The translations under genes and the position numbers were made by a program. Source: Candidatus Chloroploca mongolica (GTDB lineage Bacteria > Chloroflexota > Chloroflexia > Chloroflexales > Chloroflexaceae). Taken from it: a stretch of 38,608 nucleotides of DNA. Where the stretch lies: NCBI RefSeq assembly GCF_004762035.2, contig NZ_SIJK02000009.1, positions 106,327-144,934 of the forward strand, given 5' to 3'. Positions 30,867-38,608 of the stretch are shown here, piece after piece (the stretch's first letter is position 1; every line of letters begins with the position of its first letter). The notes below the pieces were generated by a model. The model had not been told where the DNA came from. It did no database searches and saw nothing but the letters and a program-made list of their open reading frames with translations.

Positions 30867-32021
30867 TTGAGCATGTTCTCTGATCGTTGGTTTGCGAGCG
30901 CACGCTATCTGCTGCTCCTTTTGCTGAGCCTTGCGATGCTGGTAGCTTGCACAGGTCAACCTGTTGGATCAGCACCGCCAGTGGCAACGGCACCGCCCGC
31001 GCGGACGGCAACGCCGGTGGCAACGGTAACGCCGGTGGCAACGGCAGCGCCCGCGCCGACAGCAACGTCGATGGCAACGGTAACGCCGATGGCAACGGCA
31101 ACGCCCGCGCCGACAGCAACGCCCGTGCCGACCGCGACCCCCGATCCGGTGGCCGGGTTGACGATCCCCGCTCTTCGTGCGCTGAGGTATGGCGCGGGGG
31201 AGCTTGTGATCGGTGAGCGGTATGCAAGTGGTCCTGGTTATACGACGTATCGTATCACGTATCCGTCGGTTGATGGGCTGCGCCTGACGGGTCTGTTACA
31301 TCTTCCCGATGGCACTGGCCCGTTCCCGGTGCTTATTGCCAACCGTGGCTATATTGCGCCCGAGCGCTATCAGCCAGGGATGGATAGCCGGGTGTTCAGT
31401 GACTATGCTGCGCAGCGCGGCTATCTTGTGGTTGCCCCCGATTATCGGGGTTACGGCGGCGGCGATGCGGGCCCAAATGCCTTTTATACCGGGTATTATC
31501 TTGATGTGCTCAGCCTGATCCCGCTGGTGCAGCGCCTGCCGATGGCCCGCGAGGGCAAGGTTGGTATGTGGGGCCATAGTCGTGGGGCGTCGATTACCGT
31601 TGCGGCGCTCACGATCAGTGATCAGCTTGCGGCTGCGGTGGTCTACGCGCCGGCGCCTGCCGATCTCGCCGTCGATTATGCCCGGCGCTTCCAGCAGAGT
31701 GGGGGCGATCCGGGCACCGAGACCTGGCCCTTCCCGCCTGAACGCGACCCCGATGCGTATGCCCGCGTGTCGCCGCTGACCTATCTCGGCGCGACGCAGG
31801 CCCCCGTGATGCTGCACCACGGGACGGCAGATACAACCGTGGCGAGCTCGGCTAGCATCGCGATTGCCGAGACCCTTCGTGCCGCCGGTAAAGATGTCAC
31901 GCTCCATCTCTATGAAGCTGGCCCGCACACCCTCACCGGTGCGCAAGAGCAGCTCTATCTCGAACGCTCACTCACCTTTTTTGATCAGCATCTACGTGTG
32001 CTTGATACCAATGAGAATTGA
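30867..32021 (+). CDS. Lipoprotein alpha/beta hydrolase (S9-like esterase or peptidase)
   Basis: A 384-aa protein with a lipoprotein signal (hydrophobic 14-27, lipobox LVAC at 25-28, lipidated C28), so it is anchored outside the cytoplasmic membrane. Residues ~36-94 are a Thr/Pro/Ala-rich linker made by DNA tandem repeats. The catalytic domain has S238 in GHSRG, D322 in GTADTTV and H354 in GPHTL, with an oxyanion-side NRGYIAPERY; the fold is that of prolyl-oligopeptidase-like esterases. The start may be TTG 30867, nine bases after AGGA, or ATG 30873. It stands alone; the substrate is unknown. Confidence 0.9.
   Translation: MSMFSDRWFASARYLLLLLLSLAMLVACTGQPVGSAPPVATAPPARTATPVATVTPVATAAPAPTATSMATVTPMATATPAPTATPVPTATPDPVAGLTIPALRALRYGAGELVIGERYASGPGYTTYRITYPSVDGLRLTGLLHLPDGTGPFPVLIANRGYIAPERYQPGMDSRVFSDYAAQRGYLVVAPDYRGYGGGDAGPNAFYTGYYLDVLSLIPLVQRLPMAREGKVGMWGHSRGASITVAALTISDQLAAAVVYAPAPADLAVDYARRFQQSGGDPGTETWPFPPERDPDAYARVSPLTYLGATQAPVMLHHGTADTTVASSASIAIAETLRAAGKDVTLHLYEAGPHTLTGAQEQLYLERSLTFFDQHLRVLDTNEN
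31010..31117 (+). repeat. 54-bp coding tandem repeat
   Basis: Two 54-bp units (31010-31063 and 31064-31117), each 18 codons, encode the Thr/Pro/Ala linker of the hydrolase; a partial third unit follows. Within each unit a shorter GTGGCAACGG-like piece repeats, so the linker is likely to vary in length by slippage. Confidence 0.8.
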
Positions 32022-32103
32022 GCAATCTGCATAGGCACTCCCGCCAGCGCGCATTGGAAGGCCTTGTGCGGCAATCTGTAATCTAAAATCTGCAATCTAA
32101 AAC

Positions 32104-33027
32104 CTACGTCAATCCTGCTTTACTCAGGATCGTGCGGGCCACAGGACTGAGCATGTAGTCGTAGAGTTCCTGGACGGCGCGGGGTTGACTACGTTCCCGC
32201 ATCCGGATGAGGAACCAGTCCTGGTGCAGCGGCTGCCCGGCCAGGTCGATGGTGCCGATGCCGTCGCTGCGGCCAGGTATGCAGATCTTTGGCACAAAGG
32301 CGAGGCCAAGCCCTGCCCGTACGCTCTGCAGCACTCCGGTGATGCTGTCAGTCTCTAATGCCGGGTGTAGATCCGCTGGCAACACACTCCGCTTGCGTAG
32401 TCCTTCTTCGATCGTGCGCCGTAATGACGAGCCCTGGCGCGGCAAGATCAAGGGCTGTTCGCGCAAGATGCCCGGCGGAACCTGGGCCTGTTTGAGCAGC
32501 GGATTGCCGGTTGCGCCGACCAGTACCAGGTTTTCGCTGCCCAGTTCCACAAGGTCAAGGCCACGTCGACGCTGCTGTTCTTCCAACACGATCAGGGTGA
32601 TCTCGCGTTCACCAAGCGCATCAAGCAAGCTGTCAGCCGGGGCGATGATCAATTCCAGGTGAACCGCAGGAAAGCGGGTGTGAAAATCGGCCAGCAGTCG
32701 GGGAAGGAGGCGTTCGCCACTATTTGCTGTGCATCCGACAACTACTCGTCCCGCGACCTGGCCTTTCAGGGCCAGAATGGTTTGTTCGGCCCGCTCGGCG
32801 AGTTGCACCAGATCACGCGCACTCGCAAGCAGTTCTTCACCCGCATGGGTCGGTACCATGCGCTTGCCGACCCGCCGAAAGAGCTTGATCTCGCCGAGTT
32901 GCTCTTCCAGGGCACGGATCTGCTGGCTTACGGCGGGTTGCGTCATGTGCAACGCCAGCGCGGCTGCCGAATAACTGCCGGTGTCAACGACCGTCAGAAA
33001 GGTGCGCAGGTGAAAGGTGTTGAGCAT
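32104..33027 (-). CDS. LysR-family transcriptional regulator
   Basis: A 307-aa regulator. The N-terminal winged HTH spans about residues 3-62 (FHLRTFLTVVDTGSYSAAAL, then MTQPAVSQQIRALEEQLG), followed by the linker helix and a periplasmic-binding-protein-like effector domain (from ~90, starting GRVVVGCTANSGERLLPRLL). The effector is unknown. The gene starts four bases after the stop of the MBL hydrolase gene and is the last of a four-gene minus-strand run, so it is probably co-transcribed with an EamA transporter and the hydrolase; LysR proteins often control neighbouring genes. The 82 bases between its stop and the hydrolase gene hold only short AATCTGCAATCTAAAA-like repeats. Confidence 0.93.
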   Translation of the reverse strand: MLNTFHLRTFLTVVDTGSYSAAALALHMTQPAVSQQIRALEEQLGEIKLFRRVGKRMVPTHAGEELLASARDLVQLAERAEQTILALKGQVAGRVVVGCTANSGERLLPRLLADFHTRFPAVHLELIIAPADSLLDALGEREITLIVLEEQQRRRGLDLVELGSENLVLVGATGNPLLKQAQVPPGILREQPLILPRQGSSLRRTIEEGLRKRSVLPADLHPALETDSITGVLQSVRAGLGLAFVPKICIPGRSDGIGTIDLAGQPLHQDWFLIRMRERSQPRAVQELYDYMLSPVARTILSKAGLT

Positions 33028-33031
33028 GCGT

Positions 33032-33961
33032 TTAGCCTGCTGCCCAGATCAAACGGGTATCAATCAGTTCAAGCCGAGCCTCGCCTTGTTGCTCGAGATA
33101 GGTCAGGTGCGCGCCAACGGCCCCGCTGAAAATGGCGTACTGGGCTACGCCGGCAAGGCTGTGCCCGATCATCCCGAGCACGCGGCTGGTGATCGTGGCG
33201 AGATCGCCCGCTTCATTCAGGGCCGCACGTACCAGATCCGAGGCCCCGCGCACGGCAACCTCATTGGCGGCCAGGTGTTCCCCGATCTCCGCCCGCGCAG
33301 CCACAGCCCCATGCCCCGGCACAAACCAGTCCGCCTCTAGTTGCCCAAGGACCGCAAGCGACGCCAGTTGCGCCGCAACATCGTGCGTATACGGCACTCC
33401 GCCATGCTTCGCCAGCACCGCCGGCCCAAAAAAGCCATCAGCCGCCAGACATACGCCATCCACCAGTACCCCGATCTGCGCTGGACTATGCCCTGGCAGA
33501 CCGAGCAACTCAAGTTCAACCCCGGCGATCGTGGTGGTGCGCCTCATCCCTGCGGTGACGGTCTGCCACTCGTCGAGCAGGTGATGAACAGGCGAGCCAG
33601 GGGCAAGCACCCATTTGCCACGCAAGGAGGCTGGCGGGCACGCCCCACCGCTGAGATAGATTGGTTCAAGCAGCGGATGCTGGATCAACGCTGCCTCGAA
33701 GGGCGTCGCATAGACCTGGAGCTCGGGGTATTGCTTGAGCAGAAACGCATTGCCCCCAACATGATCGGCGTGATGATGGGTGCTGATGATCGCCCGTGGC
33801 GTGAGCCCGGTTGCCACCAGCGCCTTTTTCAAACTGCGTGCGGCATCTTTATCGATGCCACTATCAACAATGATGGCCCCACCGTCACCAGTTGCAATCA
33901 CGCCCAGATTATTGGCCCCGGGCACGTACGCAACGCGCCCGGACAATTGCTGTAGTGTCAT
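33032..33961 (-). CDS. MBL-fold metallo-hydrolase
   Basis: A 309-aa metallo-beta-lactamase-fold enzyme. The metal site HxHxDH is H62-x-H64-x-D66-H67 in STHHHADHVGG, preceded by IVDSG (31-35); further ligands are likely in LPGHSPAQIG, LAADGFF and VPGHG. The domain is followed by ~70 helical residues. Family members include lactonases, glyoxalase II-like thioesterases and others; the reaction is not evident. The start ATG 33961 overlaps the stop of the EamA gene by four bases (ATGA), and LysR follows four bases after the stop, so the three form one translational unit. Confidence 0.9.
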   Translation of the reverse strand: MTLQQLSGRVAYVPGANNLGVIATGDGGAIIVDSGIDKDAARSLKKALVATGLTPRAIISTHHHADHVGGNAFLLKQYPELQVYATPFEAALIQHPLLEPIYLSGGACPPASLRGKWVLAPGSPVHHLLDEWQTVTAGMRRTTTIAGVELELLGLPGHSPAQIGVLVDGVCLAADGFFGPAVLAKHGGVPYTHDVAAQLASLAVLGQLEADWFVPGHGAVAARAEIGEHLAANEVAVRGASDLVRAALNEAGDLATITSRVLGMIGHSLAGVAQYAIFSGAVGAHLTYLEQQGEARLELIDTRLIWAAG

Positions 33962-34872
33962 GCCTCGCGCTCTCCTCGCATCAGGATAAACATCGCCCCG
34001 AGCAGCAGCGCCGCACCGAGAAAACCGAGTGGCCCCAGCCGCTCTTGAAAGAGCCACCACGCCAGTACCGTCGAAGTCAACGGTTCAAACAGGGTCAGAA
34101 TGCTTGCCACAGTTGCACTGGTTGTCCGCATCCCACGTAAGAAGAGGATATAGCCAAAGGCCGTCGGGATCAAACCCAGATGCAACAAGAGCAACCAGCC
34201 GAGCGGCGGATAGTCGAGCACGAGCCCGCCGGCGAGGGCAAAGGGCAGGATCATCAGTGCCCCAGCGGTAAAGCCCAGACTGATTGGTTGCAACGGATGG
34301 TACCGTGGGGCCAGCGCCCGGCTGGTCATCGTCACAAACGCATAACTGAGACCGGTGCCCAGCGCGAGCATCACCCCGATCATCATCTGATTGCGGTCGC
34401 GCCCCAAATCCGGCCCCCCGCCCACCAGCAACACTGTGCCGAGAAGGGCCAGCACCATCGCAATCCCAACCGTAGCCGTCAACCGCTCCTTCAACAGTGG
34501 GGCCGCCAGAATTGCCACCATCACCGGGCAAGTACAGAGCGCGATCAGCACCGCCACCGTCACCCCAAGCCGCTCAATCGCCGCAAAATAGGTCACCTGG
34601 TAAAGCGCCATCGAGAGACCGAGTCCCAGCATCAGCCAGAAATCGCGTCCTTGAATGCGGAACCCCGCCCGCCCCAGGGTTAGATAGGTTGCCAGCAGCA
34701 GCACTGGCGAAGCGAGGGCCAGCCGAAAAAAGCCCACCGACAACGGATTGGCGTCTGAAATAAGAAAGAGCGCCCGCGTCGCAATGCCAACGGTGCCCCA
34801 CAGCGTCGCCGCAATGGCAATAAAAATGACGCCCAGACGCAACTGTCCGGGCGAAACCACACTGGTTGTCAT
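33958..34872 (-). CDS. EamA/DMT-family transporter
   Basis: A 304-aa membrane protein with ten helices in two EamA repeats; LWGTVGIATRAL near the start and the conserved ILTLFEPLTSTVLAWWLFQE with ERLGPLGFLGAALLLG in the second repeat are diagnostic. Such proteins export or import small metabolites such as amino acids or nucleosides. I start at ATG 34872, which has GAGG six bases upstream and lies seven bases after the previous stop; an upstream in-frame start at 34899 would overlap that gene. It overlaps the MBL hydrolase gene by four bases. Confidence 0.93.
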   Translation of the reverse strand: MTTSVVSPGQLRLGVIFIAIAATLWGTVGIATRALFLISDANPLSVGFFRLALASPVLLLATYLTLGRAGFRIQGRDFWLMLGLGLSMALYQVTYFAAIERLGVTVAVLIALCTCPVMVAILAAPLLKERLTATVGIAMVLALLGTVLLVGGGPDLGRDRNQMMIGVMLALGTGLSYAFVTMTSRALAPRYHPLQPISLGFTAGALMILPFALAGGLVLDYPPLGWLLLLHLGLIPTAFGYILFLRGMRTTSATVASILTLFEPLTSTVLAWWLFQERLGPLGFLGAALLLGAMFILMRGEREA

Positions 34873-34879
34873 TCCAACC

Positions 34880-35371
34880 TCAACGCTTGACTGGTGCAAT
34901 CAGGGTCGGCTCAACCTCAAGCAGACTGGCGAGGCGATTCAGACCACCAGAATTAAATGTAACCACATAGTAAGGTGTCAGCGGAAGCCGCTCGCCCGAA
35001 CGAAAGCGCAACTCAATCCGATGTTGCGAACGGCGCAACACGCGCACATCCATCGCCACCAATTCGCTGAACGGACGTTCCAGCACCACCCGCCCGGTCA
35101 TCCCATAGCGCTGAATGCGGATCAGATCACCGCCCCGGTCAAACGAAGCAACCACCAGTTCGCCGCCTTTATGCAACGCAAAGAGACCGAGGCTGATCAG
35201 CAACGCCAATGCGGTCAACCCACCAATATCAGCCGGGGCGCGGCCATCAACCATGCGTGTGACAATATCCACCACACCATAGATCACCAGGCCCACAAAG
35301 AGCCAGGCCATCAGCGGCAGGTAACGCACGTTCAGGTTGTAACGATCGCCGCTGAGCAGAAACAGGGTCAT
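34880..35371 (-). CDS. Small membrane-anchored protein of unknown function
   Basis: A 163-aa protein with two hydrophobic segments (MAWLFVGLVIYGVVDIV and GGLTALALLISLGLFAL) followed by a cytosolic beta-rich part (RIQRYGMTGRVVLERPFSEL, then VRVLRRSQHRIELRFRSGER) that looks like a PH-like/bPH domain. I do not recognise a named family. The start is ATG 35371 with GGAAGG seven bases upstream; the open frame continues upstream only through a hairpin repeat. EamA begins seven bases after its stop, so it is likely the first gene of that operon. Confidence 0.75.
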   Translation of the reverse strand: MTLFLLSGDRYNLNVRYLPLMAWLFVGLVIYGVVDIVTRMVDGRAPADIGGLTALALLISLGLFALHKGGELVVASFDRGGDLIRIQRYGMTGRVVLERPFSELVAMDVRVLRRSQHRIELRFRSGERLPLTPYYVVTFNSGGLNRLASLLEVEPTLIAPVKR

Positions 35372-35406
35372 GAGAAGCACCTTCCGGTGAGGTTGTTGGT
35401 TCCTTC

Positions 35407-35445
35407 GCTGGTAAAAAGTCGGCATTGCTGACTTTTTACCAGCGC
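35407..35445. repeat. 39-bp hairpin repeat (family with 26932-26972)
   Basis: Arms 35407-35425 (CGCTGGTAAAAAGTCGGCA) and 35427-35445 (TGCTGACTTTTTACCAGCG) pair with one mismatch around a single base. On the minus strand it lies 31 bases after the acyl-CoA dehydrogenase stop, preceded by a smaller GGCGGC/GCCGCC hairpin (35460-35474), so it may serve as that gene's terminator. Confidence 0.65.
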
Positions 35446-35476
35446 AAAAGAGCTTGTCGGGCGGCAAAGCCGCCGC

Positions 35477-36616
35477 TTAACGTACCAGTTCGCGACTGAT
35501 GACCAGACGCTGGATCTCCGAGGTTCCTTCGTAGATCTCAGTAATCTTAGCATCGCGGAAGAAGCGTTCGACCGTATATTCTTTGGAATAGCCATTCGAC
35601 CCGTGCAGCTGAACCGCTTTGGTTGCCACCCACATAGCCGTTTCTGAGGCGTAGACTTTGCACATCGCGGCATCTTTGACATAATCGAGGCCATTATCTT
35701 TGCGCCAGGCCGCCTCGTACGTCAACAGACGTGCTGCCTTGATCCGCGTCGCCATATCGGCCAGCGTAAAGCCAACCGCCTGGAACTCGTGGATCGGCTT
35801 GCCAAACTGCTCACGGATCTTGGTATACCCAAGCGCCGCTTCGTACGCCCCCTGCGCAATGCCGAGCGCCTGCGCCGCAATCCCGATGCGCCCCGCGTTG
35901 AGGATCGTCATCGCAATCTTGAAGCCCTGCCCCTCTTCGCCGAGGCGACGCGATACCGGAACACGGTAGTTGTCATAGGCCATCTGGCAGCTATGGGCAC
36001 TGCGAATGCCAAGTTTGTGTTCCACCTTGATAATGCTGCAGCCAGGCTCGTGGGTGTCAATCAAGAAGGCCGAAATGCCCTTGACCCCTTTTGAGGGTTC
36101 GGTCATTGCCATCAAAATGATCATATCGGCGTGATCGCCGTTGGTGACCCAGTTTTTGATCCCGTTGATGACATAATCATCGCCCTCACGCACCGCTGTC
36201 GTCTTTTGTGCGGCCGCATCGGAACCAGCACCCGGCTCAGAGAGCGAAAAGGCTCCGAGTTTCTGTCCCGAAGCGAGGGGCACAAGCAATTCACGCTTCT
36301 GCTCTTCGGTGCCAAACTTCTCGAGCCCGTAACAGACGAGCGAATTGTTCACCGAAGCAATCACGCCGAGCGACGCATCAACCCGGCTCAGTTCCTCGAC
36401 CACAATCGCATACGAAATATAATCGAGCCCTGAACCACCATAGTCCTCGTTGACGGCCACACCCAGCAACCCGAGCTCACCCATCTTGCGCACAAGATCG
36501 GTGGGCCAGATGCCCTCTTCATCGCGCTGAGCTGCGGTTGGTGCAATTTCTTTCTCAGCAAATTGACGCACCATCTCACGCAGCATCTGCTGATCGTCAG
36601 TCGGATGAAACTTCAT
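35477..36616 (-). CDS. Acyl-CoA dehydrogenase
   Basis: A 379-aa flavoenzyme of full length for the short/medium-chain acyl-CoA dehydrogenase family, which oxidises acyl-CoA to enoyl-CoA with FAD and passes electrons to ETF. Signatures are [12 protein letters not shown] (FAD and substrate loop), [54 protein letters not shown] and IYEGTSEIQ, where E363 is the likely catalytic base. ATG 36616 has GAGGAG six bases upstream; the frame is open upstream but unsupported. It stands apart from its neighbours (154 bases to the SDR gene, without recognisable signals) and is probably its own unit. Closest types are butyryl- or isovaleryl-CoA dehydrogenases; substrate not decidable. Confidence 0.95.
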   Translation of the reverse strand: MKFHPTDDQQMLREMVRQFAEKEIAPTAAQRDEEGIWPTDLVRKMGELGLLGVAVNEDYGGSGLDYISYAIVVEELSRVDASLGVIASVNNSLVCYGLEKFGTEEQKRELLVPLASGQKLGAFSLSEPGAGSDAAAQKTTAVREGDDYVINGIKNWVTNGDHADMIILMAMTEPSKGVKGISAFLIDTHEPGCSIIKVEHKLGIRSAHSCQMAYDNYRVPVSRRLGEEGQGFKIAMTILNAGRIGIAAQALGIAQGAYEAALGYTKIREQFGKPIHEFQAVGFTLADMATRIKAARLLTYEAAWRKDNGLDYVKDAAMCKVYASETAMWVATKAVQLHGSNGYSKEYTVERFFRDAKITEIYEGTSEIQRLVISRELVR

Positions 36617-36770
36617 TGTATTCTCCTCATCCACTTCGCTAGCGCTACCGGTCAGGGGAAGCAATGCCCCTAGACTGTCACTATTGTACCGCAGATTCTG
36701 TTCAGGTACGCCGTGGGCTTGCGGCCCTACGTGCGATGCTTGCCTGACCCTGACGACGCCGGATGCATCC

Positions 36771-37727
36771 TCAGCGCAACTGAGGATGCCCCCGATACCA
36801 TGCCACTGTCGCTTCCATCGCTTCGGCGAGAGGGGTTGCCTGCATCTCAAAGGTCTGAGCAAAGCGACTCGTGTCAACAACGAAGGGTTGCTCAAACTCG
36901 TACATCATCTCGACGGTCTCGCGTGCGCCAGGGATAAAGAGCCCTGCCAGGGCCATCATTGGTTTGTTTACGCTACTCACCTTGATCGGGTGGCCGACGG
37001 TAGCGTAGAGCAACTGGGCAAATTGGCGTTGCGTCATTTCGGGCCGATCACTGGGGACATGCCAGGCCTTGCCCAGCGCTTCGTCGTGTTCACCAAGGAT
37101 GACCAGCGCACGTCCAAAGTCTTCGATGTAGGTCGCCGTGTGCGGCAGATCAAGCTTGCCGACGAAACTCGCTGCTTTGCCTTGGAGCGCCGGAGAAAAG
37201 ACCCGCTCACCAAATGTCGAGTCAGTCACCCATGGCCCAAAGAAATCCGAGCCTCGCCCAATGGTGACTGCGACATGACCGGTGGCGTGGGCTTCCAAGG
37301 CTGCCTGGCTCATTGTAGCTCGTGTCTTGCCTTTGCGGGTGTGTGCGGCATAGGGCAGGTCTTCGGTCAACGGCTGGCCTCGGGTATCGCCATACATATA
37401 GGTATTGTCGCCGATGACCAGGCGCGCCTGGCTGCCCGTCAGACCGGCGATGATCGCGGCTTGCAGGGGCGGAAATTTCTCCGGCCATTCCCAATAGTGC
37501 GGCTGGGCGCACTGGTAGACGACGGCCGCATCCTGCGTCACCTCCCGCACACAGTCGGCATTGTAGAGGTCGCCTGCTACGATTGCGACACCCTCAGGAA
37601 TTTCGGCCATCTGACCGCTACGACTGACCATTCGTATCCGCTCGCCTCGGCGTACCAGTTCATTCATCACCGCACGACCCAGTGGCCCGGTGCCAAAAAT
37701 AACATGCGTTGTTGCTGTCATCATCAC
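36771..37727 (-). CDS. Atypical extended SDR / NAD-dependent epimerase-like protein
   Basis: A 318-aa Rossmann protein with the nucleotide site FGTGPLGRAV (G12, G14, G17) and the epimerase-like stretch VIGDNTYMYGD. The usual catalytic Y-x3-K is missing: the place where it should be reads HTRKGKTRATM. The C-terminal part (PDIRP-like VPSDRPEMTQRQFAQLLYAT) is that of sugar-nucleotide or NmrA-like members. It may be a reductase with altered chemistry or a redox sensor. The start is GTG 37727, overlapping the TetR stop by four bases, or ATG 37724 (TGATG). Coupling to tetR suggests it is the regulated gene. Confidence 0.87.
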   Translation of the reverse strand: MMMTATTHVIFGTGPLGRAVMNELVRRGERIRMVSRSGQMAEIPEGVAIVAGDLYNADCVREVTQDAAVVYQCAQPHYWEWPEKFPPLQAAIIAGLTGSQARLVIGDNTYMYGDTRGQPLTEDLPYAAHTRKGKTRATMSQAALEAHATGHVAVTIGRGSDFFGPWVTDSTFGERVFSPALQGKAASFVGKLDLPHTATYIEDFGRALVILGEHDEALGKAWHVPSDRPEMTQRQFAQLLYATVGHPIKVSSVNKPMMALAGLFIPGARETVEMMYEFEQPFVVDTSRFAQTFEMQATPLAEAMEATVAWYRGHPQLR

Positions 37728-38425
37728 TGTATTTCTAACTGAGCGGCAAAAGCCGTTACCTCATGGACAAAAAAGGCCTCTCCATCACCGACAAGCGGTT
37801 GGAGATGGTGAAACATCTCGAGCATGATCGCCCCATGCACCCGTGCCCAGCCACTCATCAGCAGCACCACCAGGGCGTCGGGCATTTCTATCGCCGAGCT
37901 CTGCTTCCACGAGGCAATCGCTGTGCTCATCTCGCTAGCAATGTTCTGGTAGCTTGGCGGAATCTGCAAGGTACCGGTTTCAAAAGTGCTTGCAAAGAGG
38001 TGAAAGAGCCCTAGAAAGGGGCGGCGTGCCAACGGGATTGTTATCTCTTCTGGAGCCTGGTAGCCCGGAATAGGATTGCCATAGATCAACAAAAAGTCGG
38101 TAGGATGGCTGATCGCCCATTGCCGATAGGCCAGGCAGATCGCCATAATGCGGTCGAACGGCGGCTGGTTCCTGACTGCGGCCTCGGCAGTTTCAGTCGC
38201 CTCGGCCAGCGAGGTAAAGGCGTCAATAATCAGCGCTGTGATCAGATCGTCGAGGCTTGGAAAATAGTTATAGATCGCCGGGGCGGTAATCTCCATCGCC
38301 CGCGCAATGCCGCGCAATGACAACCCTGCGGTGCCATGGGCCGCCATCTGGGCGCGCGCGGTTGCCTTGATCTGGTTCGCGGTTGCGGCACCGTTGCCGC
38401 GCACTGCTCGGGCTGCTCTCGGCAT
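37724..38425 (-). CDS. TetR-family transcriptional regulator
   Basis: A 233-aa repressor. The HTH is in residues ~15-62 (QIKATARAQMAAHGTAGLSL, then RGIARAMEITAPAIYNYFPS), with the typical YNYFPSLDDLI recognition-helix end; the C-terminal domain (from ~70) resembles TetR_C WHG-type domains (CLAYRQWAISHPTDFLLIYG). I start at ATG 38425, preceded by GAGGAG nine bases away; a GTG at 38452 lies at the edge of the operator and is less likely. The promoter and a 23-bp palindrome just upstream point to autorepression. It overlaps the SDR gene and probably controls it in response to an unknown ligand. Confidence 0.93.
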   Translation of the reverse strand: MPRAARAVRGNGAATANQIKATARAQMAAHGTAGLSLRGIARAMEITAPAIYNYFPSLDDLITALIIDAFTSLAEATETAEAAVRNQPPFDRIMAICLAYRQWAISHPTDFLLIYGNPIPGYQAPEEITIPLARRPFLGLFHLFASTFETGTLQIPPSYQNIASEMSTAIASWKQSSAIEMPDALVVLLMSGWARVHGAIMLEMFHHLQPLVGDGEAFFVHEVTAFAAQLEIQ

Positions 38426-38453
38426 CGTAGGCTTCTCCTCGGAAGTAAACACT

Positions 38454-38476
38454 GTTTATTTACACTGTAAGTAAAC
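38454..38476. promoter_or_regulatory. TetR operator (23-bp palindrome)
   Basis: Half sites GTTTATTTACA (38454-38464) and TGTAAGTAAAC (38466-38476) flank a central C with one mismatched pair, the usual form of a TetR-family operator. It covers the -10 box of the tetR promoter, so binding would block transcription. A further GTGTTTACTT copy is repeated toward the gene. Confidence 0.75.
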
Positions 38477-38498
38477 ACCATGGAGGCGCATTTGTCAA
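38470..38498 (-). promoter_or_regulatory. tetR-SDR operon promoter
   Basis: On the minus strand a perfect -35 TTGACA (38498 to 38493) is 17 bases from TTTACT (38475 to 38470). Transcription would begin near 38463, about 38 bases before ATG 38425, inside the operator. Confidence 0.7.
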
Positions 38499-38553
38499 GC
38501 CCCCAGGAAGGTAGGACTAGGGCGATGGCATCTTCCGTTGGTGCACCCCACCA

Positions 38554-38608
38554 GGGCACCCGCAAGGGGTGCCCCTACACCGGGCCCGCCCCCCGGCCCT
38601 GTAGGGGC
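38554..38608. repeat. GC-rich hairpins at right window end
   Basis: Arms GGGCACCC (38554-38561) and GGGTGCCC (38567-38574) form one hairpin; GCCCCTACA (38571-38579) and TGTAGGGGC (38600-38608) form an overlapping one that reaches the last base. The GTGCCCCTAC word is shared with the left window end. The element is probably cut off by the window border. Confidence 0.65.

Noticed and set aside
38426-38452. TetR start at GTG 38452
   Set aside because: It would place the first codons at the operator edge and before the GAGGAG ribosome site that fits ATG 38425.

Overview
The window reads as a piece of a GC-rich Chloroflexota chromosome, most likely class Chloroflexia (inference from gene families, the style of interspersed palindromic repeats and promoter spacing; there is no rRNA or marker gene to confirm it). 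Both ends lie in GC-rich palindromic repeats. I found no tRNA, rRNA or CRISPR array.

Left part (1-4480, plus strand): a GC-rich palindrome cluster, an unrecognised 229-aa protein, a McrB/MoxR-like AAA+ ATPase, then a tight operon of a CTP-dependent phytol/dolichol-kinase-type membrane enzyme with an RsbS-type STAS protein and an RsbT-type switch kinase. A perfect 15-bp hairpin after rsbT separates it from the converging next block.

Central part (4484-26888, minus strand): about 22 kb that looks like one surface-glycan locus. In transcription order: a large membrane protein with an extracytoplasmic beta-rich domain, a GT-C glycosyltransferase with TPR tail, (an inserted TnpB element on the opposite strand), a DUF2079 membrane protein, a polytopic protein of a family present three times here, a SAM methyltransferase, a Wzx/MATE-like flippase, the second family member, another GT-C protein, a GT4 glycosyltransferase, a secreted SGNH hydrolase, a second GT4 enzyme and the third family member. 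Many junctions overlap or abut (TGATG, TAAATG, 3-4 nt gaps). The gene set suggests lipid-linked sugar assembly inside, flipping by Wzx, and transfer or modification of sugars outside. The three paralogues share WNxWW and HxxPxxxGYxxR motifs and are the least understood part.

Accessory part (26889-30866): an AT-richer patch with a higBA toxin-antitoxin pair whose palindromic operator sits inside its promoter, a small methyltransferase, a GyrI-like protein and a strikingly AT-rich DUF1697 gene. It is studded with hairpins, a 64-bp tandem duplication and MITE-like elements, one with 19-bp perfect terminal inverted repeats and an 8-10 bp target duplication.

Right part (30867-38608): a lipoprotein alpha/beta hydrolase (plus strand), then minus-strand genes: a small membrane protein, an EamA transporter, an MBL-fold hydrolase and a LysR regulator as one operon, an acyl-CoA dehydrogenase, and a TetR regulator overlapping an atypical SDR gene. 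The TetR gene has a clear promoter whose -10 lies in a 23-bp palindrome, a probable auto-operator.

A recurring repeat with core TTTTGACGCAAAGGCGCAAAG occurs at five places, always at gene ends or starts, and in one gene supplies the stop codon. Functions are from visible motifs and family memory only; no database search was possible.
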